DNA of 64,000 bases from Flavobacterium ranwuense (GTDB taxonomy: Bacteria; Bacteroidota; Bacteroidia; Flavobacteriales; Flavobacteriaceae), in assembly GCF_004349315.1 (NCBI RefSeq), contig NZ_SMLH01000001.1, positions 558,001-622,000 on the forward strand, in the 5' to 3' direction. Each line of letters begins with the position of its first letter. The stretch's first letter is position 1. Shown one piece after another: positions 7,911 to 16,097 of this stretch. The position numbers were made by a program, and so were the translations under genes. The notes below the pieces were generated by a model, which saw nothing but the letters and a program-made list of their open reading frames with translations, did no database searches and had not been told where the DNA came from.

Positions 7911-8231
7911 TTAAAAGGGCATTACGCCTAAATAGATTAGCTTGTTGTTTTCTTTGACTTCGATTGAAAGCAGAGGGTGTTTGTGGGCAGTGTCATAAAA
8001 GTTGTAATGATGGACTTCTTTATCTGTGCCCCATGTCTGCGGTTCTATTTTCAATGTAAATTCTCCTTCTGAACTTTCATGAGCATGATTAAGCATTCCT
8101 TTAAAAAATTGATAGAAATCCTTTTTATTAGGCGCTTCTGTCTCTACCTCCGCTGACATTAGAAAAGGTAAAAATGATTCTGGATCGTTATTGATGCATG
8201 ATAAAATCAATTGAGCCTTAATTTTTTCCAT
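7911..8231 (-). CDS. Small hypothetical protein
   Basis: A 106-residue soluble protein that starts with a helical segment (MEKIKAQLILSCINNDPESFLPFL) and ends with strands (PLLSIEVKENNKLIYLGVMPF). It has no signal peptide. The lipoprotein gene follows after 19 bases, so the pair is likely co-transcribed from the region 8232-8540. I do not recognise the family. Confidence 0.6.
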   Translation of the reverse strand: MEKIKAQLILSCINNDPESFLPFLMSAEVETEAPNKKDFYQFFKGMLNHAHESSEGEFTLKIEPQTWGTDKEVHHYNFYDTAHKHPLLSIEVKENNKLIYLGVMPF

Positions 8232-8540
8232 TGATATCGTCTTATTTTCTGGTTTTTAATTAAAACCTTAATTCATTCTGAAGATGTAATTGTTTTCCGG
8301 TACTAAATATAAATATAGCTGTCACAATACCCACTTTTAGTGATTTGTTAGCAAAGTAATTGGTTTTCAAATCATTCCATTACGGGTTTCCTCATTCTTT
8401 AAAATAAACCGCAATTCTTTTAGATTGGTGTATTACATCACTCATGGATTTTATATCAATCCACAAATCTAATTTAATTTTCGACTTATAAGTCGATATG
8501 TGAAGGGATTTTTGATTTAACCGTTTGTTTTCTTTGCTCA
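8232..8540. promoter_or_regulatory. Divergent intergenic region with a perfect 16-bp palindrome
   Basis: This 309-base gap separates the minus-strand 106-residue gene from the plus-strand HTH gene, so it must hold both promoters. A perfect palindrome, TCGACTTATAAGTCGA, lies at 8481-8496, 44 bases before the HTH start codon, where a self-regulating repressor would bind. No clear TAnnTTTG box was found. Confidence 0.5.
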
Positions 8541-8786
8541 ATGCAGAAGCATCTAGAACAGATAGAACTTGAATTAGTCAAAAGGATATACAAAGAGTTC
8601 CTTGTAAAATTCAATGGCAATAAATCTGAGTTTGCCAGAGCTGCACTATGTTCAGAAACTACCGTAAGAAGAGTCTTTAGAAATGAACAAAGAATGACTG
8701 TTGATTTACTATTGAGATTCTGTTTTGCTTTGGGTATAGATGTAAATAAAATTTTTGAAGGAATAAATATTTTAAATGAAAAATGA
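8541..8786 (+). CDS. Helix-turn-helix transcriptional regulator (Cro/CI-like)
   Basis: An 81-residue protein almost entirely made of a HTH domain: residues 26-65 contain NKSEFARAALCSETTVRRVFRN, a scanning helix followed by a recognition helix, then a helix with a hydrophobic face (VDLLLRFCFALGID). This fits small XRE/Cro regulators. It is the only plus-strand gene within the element and faces away from the cargo block, with a 16-bp palindrome just upstream. It most likely controls its own expression and perhaps the divergent genes or the integrase, with which it is convergent. Confidence 0.78.
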   Translation: MQKHLEQIELELVKRIYKEFLVKFNGNKSEFARAALCSETTVRRVFRNEQRMTVDLLLRFCFALGIDVNKIFEGINILNEK

Positions 8787-8818
8787 GCCTAAAACGTGTT
8801 AAATGCGTTAGACTCATT
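8782..8818. terminator. Inverted repeat between the convergent HTH and integrase genes
   Basis: AATGAGCCTAA and its near-complement TTAGACTCATT flank a short loop. The left arm includes the stop codon of the HTH gene. It is placed where a bidirectional terminator is expected, but there is no long T run. Confidence 0.5.
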
Positions 8819-8823
8819 CTGTA

Positions 8824-10029
8824 CTATTTTAATTTGTCCTTTAGATTAGCCATCGCTTCACTAACTTTCTTCTGCACTACCTTCCCGTAACTTTCCTGTG
8901 TAATAACCATGTTAGAATGCCCCAGTAGTTCTGACACAATTTCCATTGGAACATCATTGTACAGTAAGACAGTAGAGGCAAATGTTTTTCTAGCAATGTG
9001 GTGAGTAAGATTTTTTTCAATACCAGTTATAGCTGAAATTTCCTTGAGATAAGAATTGAATTTTTGATTACTTATTGGAGGGAATATGCGGTTACTATCG
9101 GTTGAGTAATTCTCAATGATTTCTTGAGCTTTAGGAAGTATTGGAATGGAGATTTGACGTTGTGTTTTTTCACGTTTCATCTGAATCCAGTTAATGTTGT
9201 CAAAACCTATTTGGATGTTCTGCTTCTCAAGATGTGCCATTTCATTATAGGCTAGTCCTGTGTAACAACAGAAAATGAATAGGTCTTGAATGGTGCTTAA
9301 TCTCTTTTGTTGTAATACTGCTTCTTCAAGGGTTTTGAGTTCTTCAGTAGTAAGGAATATAACTGTTTTACGGACTGTTTTAGACTTGTGAAGTATAAAC
9401 GGATCTCTATCCAAATAGCCTTCTGAAATGGCTTGTTTTATTGGAGTTCTAAGCCTTTGAATGGTTTTGTTGATCGTAATTTGTTCTTGTTTCTTCTCTG
9501 TCTTTAAATAGTAATCAAAATCACTTAGAAACTGTAGACTTAGTTCTTTTAAAGGAAAATCTGTTTTTTTAAATTTCCATTTCAGGAATGCTTCCAGATG
9601 ATTTCCAACGTAAACGAACTTGTTATAGGTGTTGTCTTTGATTTCTAATCCTACGAGTTTTTTGATTTTGGCTAGATACTGTTTGTAGTAGGAAAGGACA
9701 AATTCACTTTTCTTTAGTTCTTTGCCAAAGTATTTGTCGTGAATGTCTTCAATAGAAAAAGGATTTTCTTGTAATCTTAAAATCATGTAGATGCTATTGA
9801 TCTTAGATCTTATTTTATCAAGCTGAGAGTTGTATAGAATTGCAGATTTATGGGATTTTAGAATTACTTGGTTCTTGGTATCCCAATGCTCGGACTCAAT
9901 ATTAATACCTGTGCTAAGCTGTTTTCTGCTCCCATTTAGGGTTAGTCGGCAAAATAATGGAGATTGATTCTTCTTGTTTTTTCTATTCTTTCCTTCAATA
10001 AATAGAATTTTGAAATTGTCTGTTGTCAT
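8824..10029 (-). CDS. Tyrosine recombinase / integrase
   Basis: A 401-residue site-specific recombinase of the Bacteroidota conjugative-transposon type. It has an N-terminal arm-binding domain (about 1-90), a SAM-like core-binding domain (about 105-200) and a catalytic domain (about 215-390). Catalytic residues seen are Lys in KREKTQ, His344 and Arg347 in HHIARK, His371 in LLGHSN and the nucleophile Tyr381 in ESYGKV. The first catalytic arginine expected after TGL is replaced by alanine (TGLAYNEM), a variation known in IntDOT-like enzymes, where a serine is found. The gene starts 224 bases from the 3' end of tRNA-Asn, pointing away from it, which is the usual geometry for integration into a tRNA gene. 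Confidence 0.93.
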   Translation of the reverse strand: MTTDNFKILFIEGKNRKNKKNQSPLFCRLTLNGSRKQLSTGINIESEHWDTKNQVILKSHKSAILYNSQLDKIRSKINSIYMILRLQENPFSIEDIHDKYFGKELKKSEFVLSYYKQYLAKIKKLVGLEIKDNTYNKFVYVGNHLEAFLKWKFKKTDFPLKELSLQFLSDFDYYLKTEKKQEQITINKTIQRLRTPIKQAISEGYLDRDPFILHKSKTVRKTVIFLTTEELKTLEEAVLQQKRLSTIQDLFIFCCYTGLAYNEMAHLEKQNIQIGFDNINWIQMKREKTQRQISIPILPKAQEIIENYSTDSNRIFPPISNQKFNSYLKEISAITGIEKNLTHHIARKTFASTVLLYNDVPMEIVSELLGHSNMVITQESYGKVVQKKVSEAMANLKDKLK

Positions 10030-10076
10030 AACTTTTTGTTTTAGTCAGACATGCAATTGGTTACGATAAAAAAAGT

Positions 10077-10147
10077 GATGCCTTTTAGAAAAAGAGATGA
10101 TGCCTAATATGTTGCCTTTTTTTGCAAAATAAGTTGGCAAGTTGGCA
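10077..10147. repeat. Short direct repeats in the presumed attachment region
   Basis: Between the integrase start and tRNA-Asn there are two copies of GATGCCT (10077-10083 and 10099-10105), a related TTGCCTT (10112-10118) and a tandem AGTTGGCA pair (10132-10139, 10140-10147). Clustered short repeats beside an integrase gene are typical of arm-type binding sites for the recombinase or its excisionase. That role is inferred from position. Confidence 0.45.
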
Positions 10148-10217
10148 GAAGTCAAAAAATCTCTATTCTCTACTGAATCGCCGTGAAGTCTAGCTTTCAT
10201 TACAGCTTTAAAACAAA

Positions 10218-10245
10218 AAAGACCTTACATCACTGTAAAGTCTTT
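10218..10245 (-). terminator. Terminator after tRNA-Asn
   Basis: A 12-bp stem with one mismatch (AAAGACTTTACA / TGTAAGGTCTTT on the minus strand) and a 4-base loop is followed by a T-rich tract. It lies 9 bases beyond the 3' end of the tRNA. Confidence 0.8.
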
Positions 10246-10253
10246 TTAAAAAG

Positions 10254-10327
10254 CTCCCTCTCTTGGGCTCGAACCAAGGACCCTCTGATTAACAGTCAGA
10301 TGCTCTAACCAACTGAGCTAAGAAGGA
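10254..10327 (-). tRNA. tRNA-Asn (GTT anticodon)
   Basis: The minus strand folds into a 74-base cloverleaf. The acceptor stem is TCCTTCT paired with AGAGGGA, the D arm is AGCTCAGTTGGTTAGAGC, the anticodon arm is TCTGA-CTGTTAA-TCAGA with anticodon GTT, and the T arm contains GGTTCGAGCC. CCA is not encoded. The 3' end points toward the integrase, so this gene is the likely integration target of the element to its left. The gap on the other side (10328-10465) shows nothing clear apart from AT-rich leader sequence. Confidence 0.96.
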
Positions 10328-10465
10328 AACTGTATATTTTTATTCTGGTAATGAATGAACGTTTTTTGGTGTTTATTAGTGAGATGTGTTTCACTTGTAA
10401 AGCGGTGCAAAGATAGGGCTTAATTTGATTTCTGCAAGCAAAAATAAAACTTTTTTCAATTTTTT

Positions 10466-11809
10466 TTACTTCCCTACAATTGCCTTGTAAATGTCGTTTC
10501 CGTTAGCGAATAATAACAGTGTTATAAGTAATACGAAACCAACCATTTGCGCATTCTCTAAGAATTTATCACTTGGTTTTTTACCGCTGATGATTTCATA
10601 TAATAAAAACATTACATGGCCACCATCAAGTGCTGGGATAGGCAATAAGTTCATTACACCAAGCATTATCGATAACAAAGCCGTGATGTTCCAGAAAACT
10701 TCCCAGCTCCATGTATTAGGGAAAATATTGTAAATAGCAGCAAAACCGCCTACTTGTTTGTAAGCACCCGTACTTGGACTGAAAATCATTTTTAATTGTT
10801 TTCCGTATCCTATTAATTGATCTTTCCCTTTTGTAATCCCTACCGGAATAGATTCTAAGAAACCAAATTCCTGCTTGCTTACTTTGTAGTAGCCCAATTT
10901 TTCAAGTGAAGCTATACTTAATCCGCCTAATTGCACACCTAATGCTGCATCTTTGTTTACAAAAACCTGAAGTTGCTCTTCTTTTTGATCACGAAGAACA
11001 GTTGCAGAAATGGTTTTGTTTTTGTTGTTTTCCAAAACCGTTTTTACCTGGTCAAAATATTTTGTTGGTTGTCCGTTAAGCGCAAGGACGATATCCTTTG
11101 GCTGTAATGAAGTGTTTTTCGATCCATCAGTAACAGATCCTATAACAAAAGGTCTTCTGATATCCAGCAATGTGCTTTTTCCCTGTTTTGATAATTGGTC
11201 CACAAAATTATTAGGCATTTTGATAGCTCGCTGAGCTCCATCTCTTTCTATCAACACCTCTTTTGCCATGATAACTTTCATAGTAAGATCATTATCAAAT
11301 TTGACGATTTTTTCACCATCTACAGATACAATGTGATCGCCAGTTTTGAATCCGACAGTATTCATAACTGGACTCTCGATCAAAAGACCGTCTTTCAAAT
11401 CTTCATTAGCGATATAGGTATCGCCATAAGCAAATGCCATTCCGATATAAATGATAAATGCCAAAATGAAATTTACAGTAACGCCACCCAACATAATAAT
11501 CAAGCGTTGCCAAGCCGGTTTAGATCTAAATTCCCAAGGTTGCGGTGGCAAAGCCATTTGTTCCTTATCCATACTTTCGTCAATCATTCCGGAAATTTTC
11601 ACATAACCACCCAAAGGCAACCAACCGATACCGTATTCAGTTTCGCCAATTTTCTTTTTTAGAAGGGAATATTTAACGTCAAAAAATAAGTAGAATTTTT
11701 CGACTCTGGTTTTAAACAGTTTAGCAGGGATGAAATGTCCTAATTCGTGAAGTATAATAAGTAATGATAAGCTCAATAAAAATTGAGAAAGCTTGATAAC
11801 TATGTCCAT
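10466..11809 (-). CDS. rseP: RIP metalloprotease RseP (site-2 protease, M50)
   Basis: An inner membrane zinc protease that cuts membrane-bound anti-sigma factors or signal peptides within the bilayer. The zinc motif HELGH is at residues 21-25 in the first membrane helix. A central periplasmic region with PDZ folds (about 130-300) follows, and the second active-site motif NLLPIPALDGGH lies near residue 395, supplying the third zinc ligand. The 447-residue length and four hydrophobic segments fit the family. The gene stands alone between tRNA-Asn and a divergent reductase gene and has a good TAnnTTTG promoter upstream. Confidence 0.96.
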   Translation of the reverse strand: MDIVIKLSQFLLSLSLLIILHELGHFIPAKLFKTRVEKFYLFFDVKYSLLKKKIGETEYGIGWLPLGGYVKISGMIDESMDKEQMALPPQPWEFRSKPAWQRLIIMLGGVTVNFILAFIIYIGMAFAYGDTYIANEDLKDGLLIESPVMNTVGFKTGDHIVSVDGEKIVKFDNDLTMKVIMAKEVLIERDGAQRAIKMPNNFVDQLSKQGKSTLLDIRRPFVIGSVTDGSKNTSLQPKDIVLALNGQPTKYFDQVKTVLENNKNKTISATVLRDQKEEQLQVFVNKDAALGVQLGGLSIASLEKLGYYKVSKQEFGFLESIPVGITKGKDQLIGYGKQLKMIFSPSTGAYKQVGGFAAIYNIFPNTWSWEVFWNITALLSIMLGVMNLLPIPALDGGHVMFLLYEIISGKKPSDKFLENAQMVGFVLLITLLLFANGNDIYKAIVGK

Positions 11810-11837
11810 TTTTTAATTTTAGTTCTTTTACAACTCA

Positions 11838-11871
11838 CAAAAGTAAGGTTTTCTATTTGTTTAATTTACAA
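11838..11871 (-). promoter_or_regulatory. Predicted promoter of rseP
   Basis: On the minus strand TTG (11869-11871) and TACTTTTG (11838-11845) match the Bacteroidota -33/-7 consensus with a 23-base spacer, 28 bases before the start codon. Confidence 0.5.
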
Positions 11872-12009
11872 TAATTGTTCCATAAGATTTTAAATATTTG
11901 TTAATTAATGGAAATTCAATCTCTCGTTTCGCTGGTGTCCCTTAACTTTACTTTTTTTAAAATAAAATTCTATTTATCTTCATTTAAATAATATACTTAA
12001 ATCAATACT

Positions 12010-13080
12010 ATGCCATCTCAATTATTTTTACCACTCCAAATAAAAAGCATCACGCTCAAAAATAGAATCGCTATTTCTCCCATGTGCCAATATTCTGCTC
12101 AAGATGGCTTTGCCAATGATTGGCATCTCGTACATCTGGGAAGTCGTGCCACCGGAGGAGCGGGATTAATCATTCAGGAAGCGACAGCGGTTTCTCCCGA
12201 AGGCAGAATTTCTCCAGAGGATTTAGGACTTTGGAAAGACGAACATATCGAAAAAATGCAACAGATTAATCGTTTTATTATCAGCCAGAATTCAGTTCCC
12301 GGAATCCAATTGGCGCATGCCGGAAGAAAAGCAAGTGCCGCAGCTCCCTGGGAAGGCGGAAGAAAATTAGACGAAACACAAGGCGGTTGGAATACCGTGG
12401 CGTCAAGTGCCGTGGCATATCATGACAACGAAAAAGCGCCCGTAGCACTGGACAAATCAGGAATCCAAAAAGTAATTGCTGACTTTAAATCAGCCACAAA
12501 AAGAGCCGTTCAAGCGGGCTTTCAAGTGTTGGAAATCCATGCCGCTCACGGGTATTTGTTGCATCAATTTCTATCGCCTTTGTCAAATTTCAGAACGGAT
12601 GAATATGGCGGAAGTTTTGAAAACCGCGTCCGTTTGACACTCGAAATAGTGGAAGCAGTTCAATCAGAATGGCCGAACAACCTGCCTCTATTCGTTAGAA
12701 TTTCGGCTACAGACTGGGCGGAAGGCGGTTGGAGCATCGAAGAATCAGTACAGCTTTCGAAAATACTAAAAGAAAAAGGAGTGGATTTAATTGATGTTTC
12801 TTCGGGAGGATTAGTCTCACACCAACAAATTCCTTTAGGTCCAAATTACCAAGTTCCTTTTGCGGAAAGCATAAAAAAGGAAACTGGAATGATGACAGGC
12901 GCAGTTGGTTTAATCACCGAAGCCATTCAAGCCGAGGAAATTATTGCTTCAGGAAAAGCAGATATAGTATTATTTGCCAGAGAATCGCTTAGAAATCCGA
13001 ATTTAGGGTTGAAATTTGCCGAGGAACATCATGCGAATATCCAATGGCCAAAACAATACGAAAGAGCCAAAATTAAATAA
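12010..13080 (+). CDS. namA: NADPH dehydrogenase NamA-like old yellow enzyme
   Basis: A 356-residue FMN-dependent TIM-barrel oxidoreductase of the thermophilic-like OYE class, which reduces activated C=C bonds with NADPH. It matches YqjM/NamA closely: Cys26 and Tyr28 in PMCQYS, the substrate-binding His pair in EIHAAHGYLLHQFLSP near residues 178-186, and the GGSFENRVR phosphate loop. The length equals the family norm. Only 32 bases separate it from the downstream Gfo/Idh oxidoreductase gene, so the two likely form an operon. The physiological substrate is unknown; such enzymes often act in detoxification of electrophiles. Confidence 0.9.
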   Translation: MPSQLFLPLQIKSITLKNRIAISPMCQYSAQDGFANDWHLVHLGSRATGGAGLIIQEATAVSPEGRISPEDLGLWKDEHIEKMQQINRFIISQNSVPGIQLAHAGRKASAAAPWEGGRKLDETQGGWNTVASSAVAYHDNEKAPVALDKSGIQKVIADFKSATKRAVQAGFQVLEIHAAHGYLLHQFLSPLSNFRTDEYGGSFENRVRLTLEIVEAVQSEWPNNLPLFVRISATDWAEGGWSIEESVQLSKILKEKGVDLIDVSSGGLVSHQQIPLGPNYQVPFAESIKKETGMMTGAVGLITEAIQAEEIIASGKADIVLFARESLRNPNLGLKFAEEHHANIQWPKQYERAKIK

Positions 13081-13112
13081 TTCAATTCGTGTTTGACGTA
13101 AATAAAAATTAA

Positions 13113-14159
13113 ATGCAAAAAATTAAAACTGCTTTGCTTTCCTACGGAATGTCCGGAAAAGTATTTCATGCTCCCTTTTTAAACTTCCATCCCGGATTTG
13201 AACTCCTTGGTTCTTGGGAAAGAAGTAAAAAATTAATACATCAGGATTTCCCTTCGGTGAAAAGTTACGCCACGATGGAAGAGATATTGGAAGATGATGT
13301 TGATCTGGTGGTAGTCAATACGCCTGTAGAAACACATTACGAATATGCCAAAAAAGTTTTACTGGCCGGGAAACATGCTTTGGTCGAAAAAGCATTTACC
13401 ACAACCGTTACCCAAGCGCAGGAATTAGCGGCTTTGGCCAAAGAAAAAGGATTGAAACTGGCCGTTTTTCAAAACAGGAGATGGGACAGCGATTTCAAAA
13501 CGGTGCAAAAAATTATTTCGGATAATGTCCTTGGCGAAATTGTGGAAGCCGAATTCCATTTTGATCGCTACAATCCGATTTTAAGTCCAAAGCAACACAA
13601 AGAAACGGCCAATTCTGGTGCTGGAATTCTGAAGGATTTAGGTCCTCATTTAATTGATCAGGCGTTGTGTTTGTTTGGTTTACCCCAATCCGTTTTTGCG
13701 GATATCCGCATCACAAGGGAACATTCCTTGGTAGATGATTACCTTGATGTTTTACTGTATTATTCCAACTTTCGTGTCCGATTAAAAGCGGGGTTTTTTG
13801 TACGCGAAGCCATTCCGTCTTTTGTGGTTCATGGTAAGAAAGGTTCTTTCTTGAAAGCGCGTGGCGATGTACAGGAAGACGAATTAAAACTAGGTATGAA
13901 ACCAAATCTGGACACCTGGGGAACTGAATCTTCAGACAAAAAAGGTTTTTTGCACACGGAAATAAACGGTGACATTGTAAAAGAATACATACCAACACTT
14001 CAAGGAAATTATTATGATTTTTTTGACGGTGTTTATAATGCTATTTTAAATGATAAACCAGAGCCAGTAACGGCACAAGATGGCGTACATGTGATGCAAA
14101 TTATTGAAGCCGCTATTCAGAGCAGTGCCCAGAAAAAAGGTATTGATTTGCAAAATTAA
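13113..14159 (+). CDS. Gfo/Idh/MocA family NAD(P)-dependent oxidoreductase
   Basis: A 348-residue protein with an N-terminal Rossmann domain (LLSYGMSGKVFHAPFL at about 8-23, then VVVNTPVETHYEYAKK) and a C-terminal alpha/beta domain containing the GAGILKDLGPHLIDQAL block with the catalytic-region Asp and His. It resembles the YvaA/IolW group that acts on inositol-type polyols. The usual EKP motif in this family reads EKAF here, so proline is replaced by alanine. It follows namA by 32 bases. The substrate cannot be read from sequence. Confidence 0.9.
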   Translation: MQKIKTALLSYGMSGKVFHAPFLNFHPGFELLGSWERSKKLIHQDFPSVKSYATMEEILEDDVDLVVVNTPVETHYEYAKKVLLAGKHALVEKAFTTTVTQAQELAALAKEKGLKLAVFQNRRWDSDFKTVQKIISDNVLGEIVEAEFHFDRYNPILSPKQHKETANSGAGILKDLGPHLIDQALCLFGLPQSVFADIRITREHSLVDDYLDVLLYYSNFRVRLKAGFFVREAIPSFVVHGKKGSFLKARGDVQEDELKLGMKPNLDTWGTESSDKKGFLHTEINGDIVKEYIPTLQGNYYDFFDGVYNAILNDKPEPVTAQDGVHVMQIIEAAIQSSAQKKGIDLQN

Positions 14160-14211
14160 CCGCAAATTTGCGAATTTTAAAGTATAAAAATGAATTCGCA
14201 AATTCGCGGTT
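14158..14211. terminator. Long inverted repeat after the Gfo/Idh gene
   Basis: Two 20-bp arms (14158-14177 and 14192-14211) match at all but two positions around a 14-base AT loop and overlap the stop codon of the upstream gene. The remaining 130 bases to the MFS gene show nothing else clear. Confidence 0.6.
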
Positions 14212-14345
14212 ATCACTTTTTAGAAGTTGTAATCTGTGTTTTTTATAAACAATAACGTTGTATTTTTAGACACATGCGTTATTTTAACGCAATGAACGAT
14301 TGCTTTTTGTAATTTTGTCAAATTAAATTTAAAAACTCAATTGTC

Positions 14346-15557
14346 TTGATCGATCTCAATTTTATATCCCGATTTAAAACCAAAGCCAAATACAAGAAAA
14401 CGTATAAAAATGCTAAGGTTTCTTATCTGAACAGAATCCGTTGGGCGGTTTCGATGTTCTATTTTGGAATGGGTTTGTGTTTTGCCACTTGGGCCAGCCG
14501 AATACCTGATATAAAAACAGCATTGCATTTAAGCGAAGGCGATTTAGGAACTATTTTGTTCGCTTTACCATTAGGACAATTAGTGATAATGCCTTTCTCT
14601 GGAAAATTAGTTACCCGTTTTGGAAGCCATCGAATCTTGATATTTTCCCTGTTATTTTATATTTTTAGCCTGACAAATTTGGGATTAGCTGTTCAGACTT
14701 GGCAATTGTCATTGGGATTATTCGTGTTTGGAATCTTTGGTAATTTATCGAATATCGCTGTTAATACTCAAGGTGTTTATACCGAAGTGCTGTTCAAGAA
14801 AACCATCATGTCCTCTTTTCATGGAATGTGGAGTTTTGCAGGATTCACAGGCGCTCTGGTAGGATTGGGAATGTTAGCCTTTGAATTAACACCCTATATT
14901 CACTTTCTTATTGTTGCCGGAATCGTACTTTTGATGATGGCTTTCAACTATAAATTTTTAATAAAAGCGAAGGAAACTATCAAAACAGAAAAGGAAAAAT
15001 TCTTTTCAAAACCGGACAGCGCTCTAATTTGGCTAGGAATAATCGGGTTTTGTTGCATGGCCAGTGAAGGCGTGATGTTTGACTGGAGCGGCGTTTATTT
15101 CAAAGATGTCATCAAGGCACCTGGACCATTAGTCATTTTGGGATACACCTCATTTATGATTATGATGGCGGGCGGACGATTTTTAGGAGACGGTCTCATC
15201 CATAAATTTGGCCGAAAAACAGTCTTGCAAATTAGCGGTGTCATGATTTCGGCAGGACTTTTTACAGCGGTATTTTTCCCTTTTGTCATTCCTGCAACTA
15301 TTGCATTCATGTTTGTCGGATTGGGAGTTTCCACCATAGTACCCACAGTGTACAGCGTTGCCGGAAAAAACCCAAACGTTTCTCCAAGCGTAGCGTTAAC
15401 CACAGTTTCTAGTGTCAGTTTTCTGGGATTTCTAATGGGTCCGCCAGTTATTGGGTATATAGCTGAGTTGTCGAGTCTGCGATTTTCATTTGCATTCATC
15501 GGTGTTTTTGGGATTCTCATTGCATTCATGGTTTCCCGAATCAAAGCAATCGAATAA
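14346..15557 (+). CDS. MFS transporter, YbjJ/FucP-like
   Basis: A major facilitator superfamily permease of about 400 residues with 12 hydrophobic segments. The first helix contains MFYFGMGLCFATWASRIPDIK, the signature of the YbjJ-like inner-membrane group, and a basic loop (GKLVTRFGSHR) sits between helices 2 and 3 as in all MFS proteins. The frame opens with TTG at 14346. The first in-frame ATG (14454) falls inside helix 1, so a TTG or other non-ATG start is needed. The substrate is unknown; sugars or small metabolites are likely. It is a single-gene unit followed by a structured repeat. Confidence 0.85.
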   Translation: MIDLNFISRFKTKAKYKKTYKNAKVSYLNRIRWAVSMFYFGMGLCFATWASRIPDIKTALHLSEGDLGTILFALPLGQLVIMPFSGKLVTRFGSHRILIFSLLFYIFSLTNLGLAVQTWQLSLGLFVFGIFGNLSNIAVNTQGVYTEVLFKKTIMSSFHGMWSFAGFTGALVGLGMLAFELTPYIHFLIVAGIVLLMMAFNYKFLIKAKETIKTEKEKFFSKPDSALIWLGIIGFCCMASEGVMFDWSGVYFKDVIKAPGPLVILGYTSFMIMMAGGRFLGDGLIHKFGRKTVLQISGVMISAGLFTAVFFPFVIPATIAFMFVGLGVSTIVPTVYSVAGKNPNVSPSVALTTVSSVSFLGFLMGPPVIGYIAELSSLRFSFAFIGVFGILIAFMVSRIKAIE

Positions 15558-15569
15558 ATATTTTTTATT

Positions 15570-15710
15570 AGGAGCACAACAATTCCTTTTCCATAAAAGA
15601 CAATCACCCGCTGTTCGCAGTATCTTTTTTAAACGCAACCCTTTTAGAGTTCAAAAACGCTGAAAGGGTTCAAGGCGTTTATAAAAAGGATACTTGCTGC
15701 CATCGGGGCT
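15570..15710 (+). repeat. Structured intergenic repeat element, copy A
   Basis: Starting 13 bases after the MFS stop codon, the element runs from AGGAGC to ATCGGGGCT. It contains a CCCGCTGTTCG block, a long nested hairpin (outer arms near 15620 and 15692, inner arms AACCCTTTTAGAG and CTGAAAGGGTT) and a conserved 3' block. Copy B at 52361-52437 shares the ends and the layout but has a different, shorter hairpin. The remaining 387 bases to the receptor gene at 16098 are AT-rich and show nothing I can name. Confidence 0.65.
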
Positions 15711-16097
15711 ACTCAATACGTTTGTTTTTTCTAATAATTTTTTCAAATCGAAGTTATTAAAGCCAATTGAATTAAATTATTTTTATTGAAAATCAATAAG
15801 TTACTATTTTTTCCGTATATTTAACATTATAATTCTTTCAAGAAATAGTTTGATTGTATGCTGGATTTTAAATACCACTTTTTTCAGTATTAAATTATTA
15901 GGATTTATACCATCTTTCCAAAATTCATTTTTAATTATTTCCAAGTTGTTATTCCATTTCGGATGACGCTTTCTATGCTTTTTGTTCAACCGTTAAAAGG
16001 AATTTTAACGATTGAACTTCTCGCTAGGAATAAAAAAAATAAAAATCCTCTAGACCAAAATTTCAGTAATTATATACCATCATCATAATTTGAATAT

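Noticed and set aside
11195..11662. 155-residue plus-strand open frame
   Set aside because: Antisense to rseP, which is unambiguous.
15804..15989. 61-residue minus-strand open frame in the 540-base gap before the TonB receptor
   Set aside because: Lys/Asn-rich low-complexity product, no recognisable motif and no clear promoter; treated as a chance frame in AT-rich DNA.
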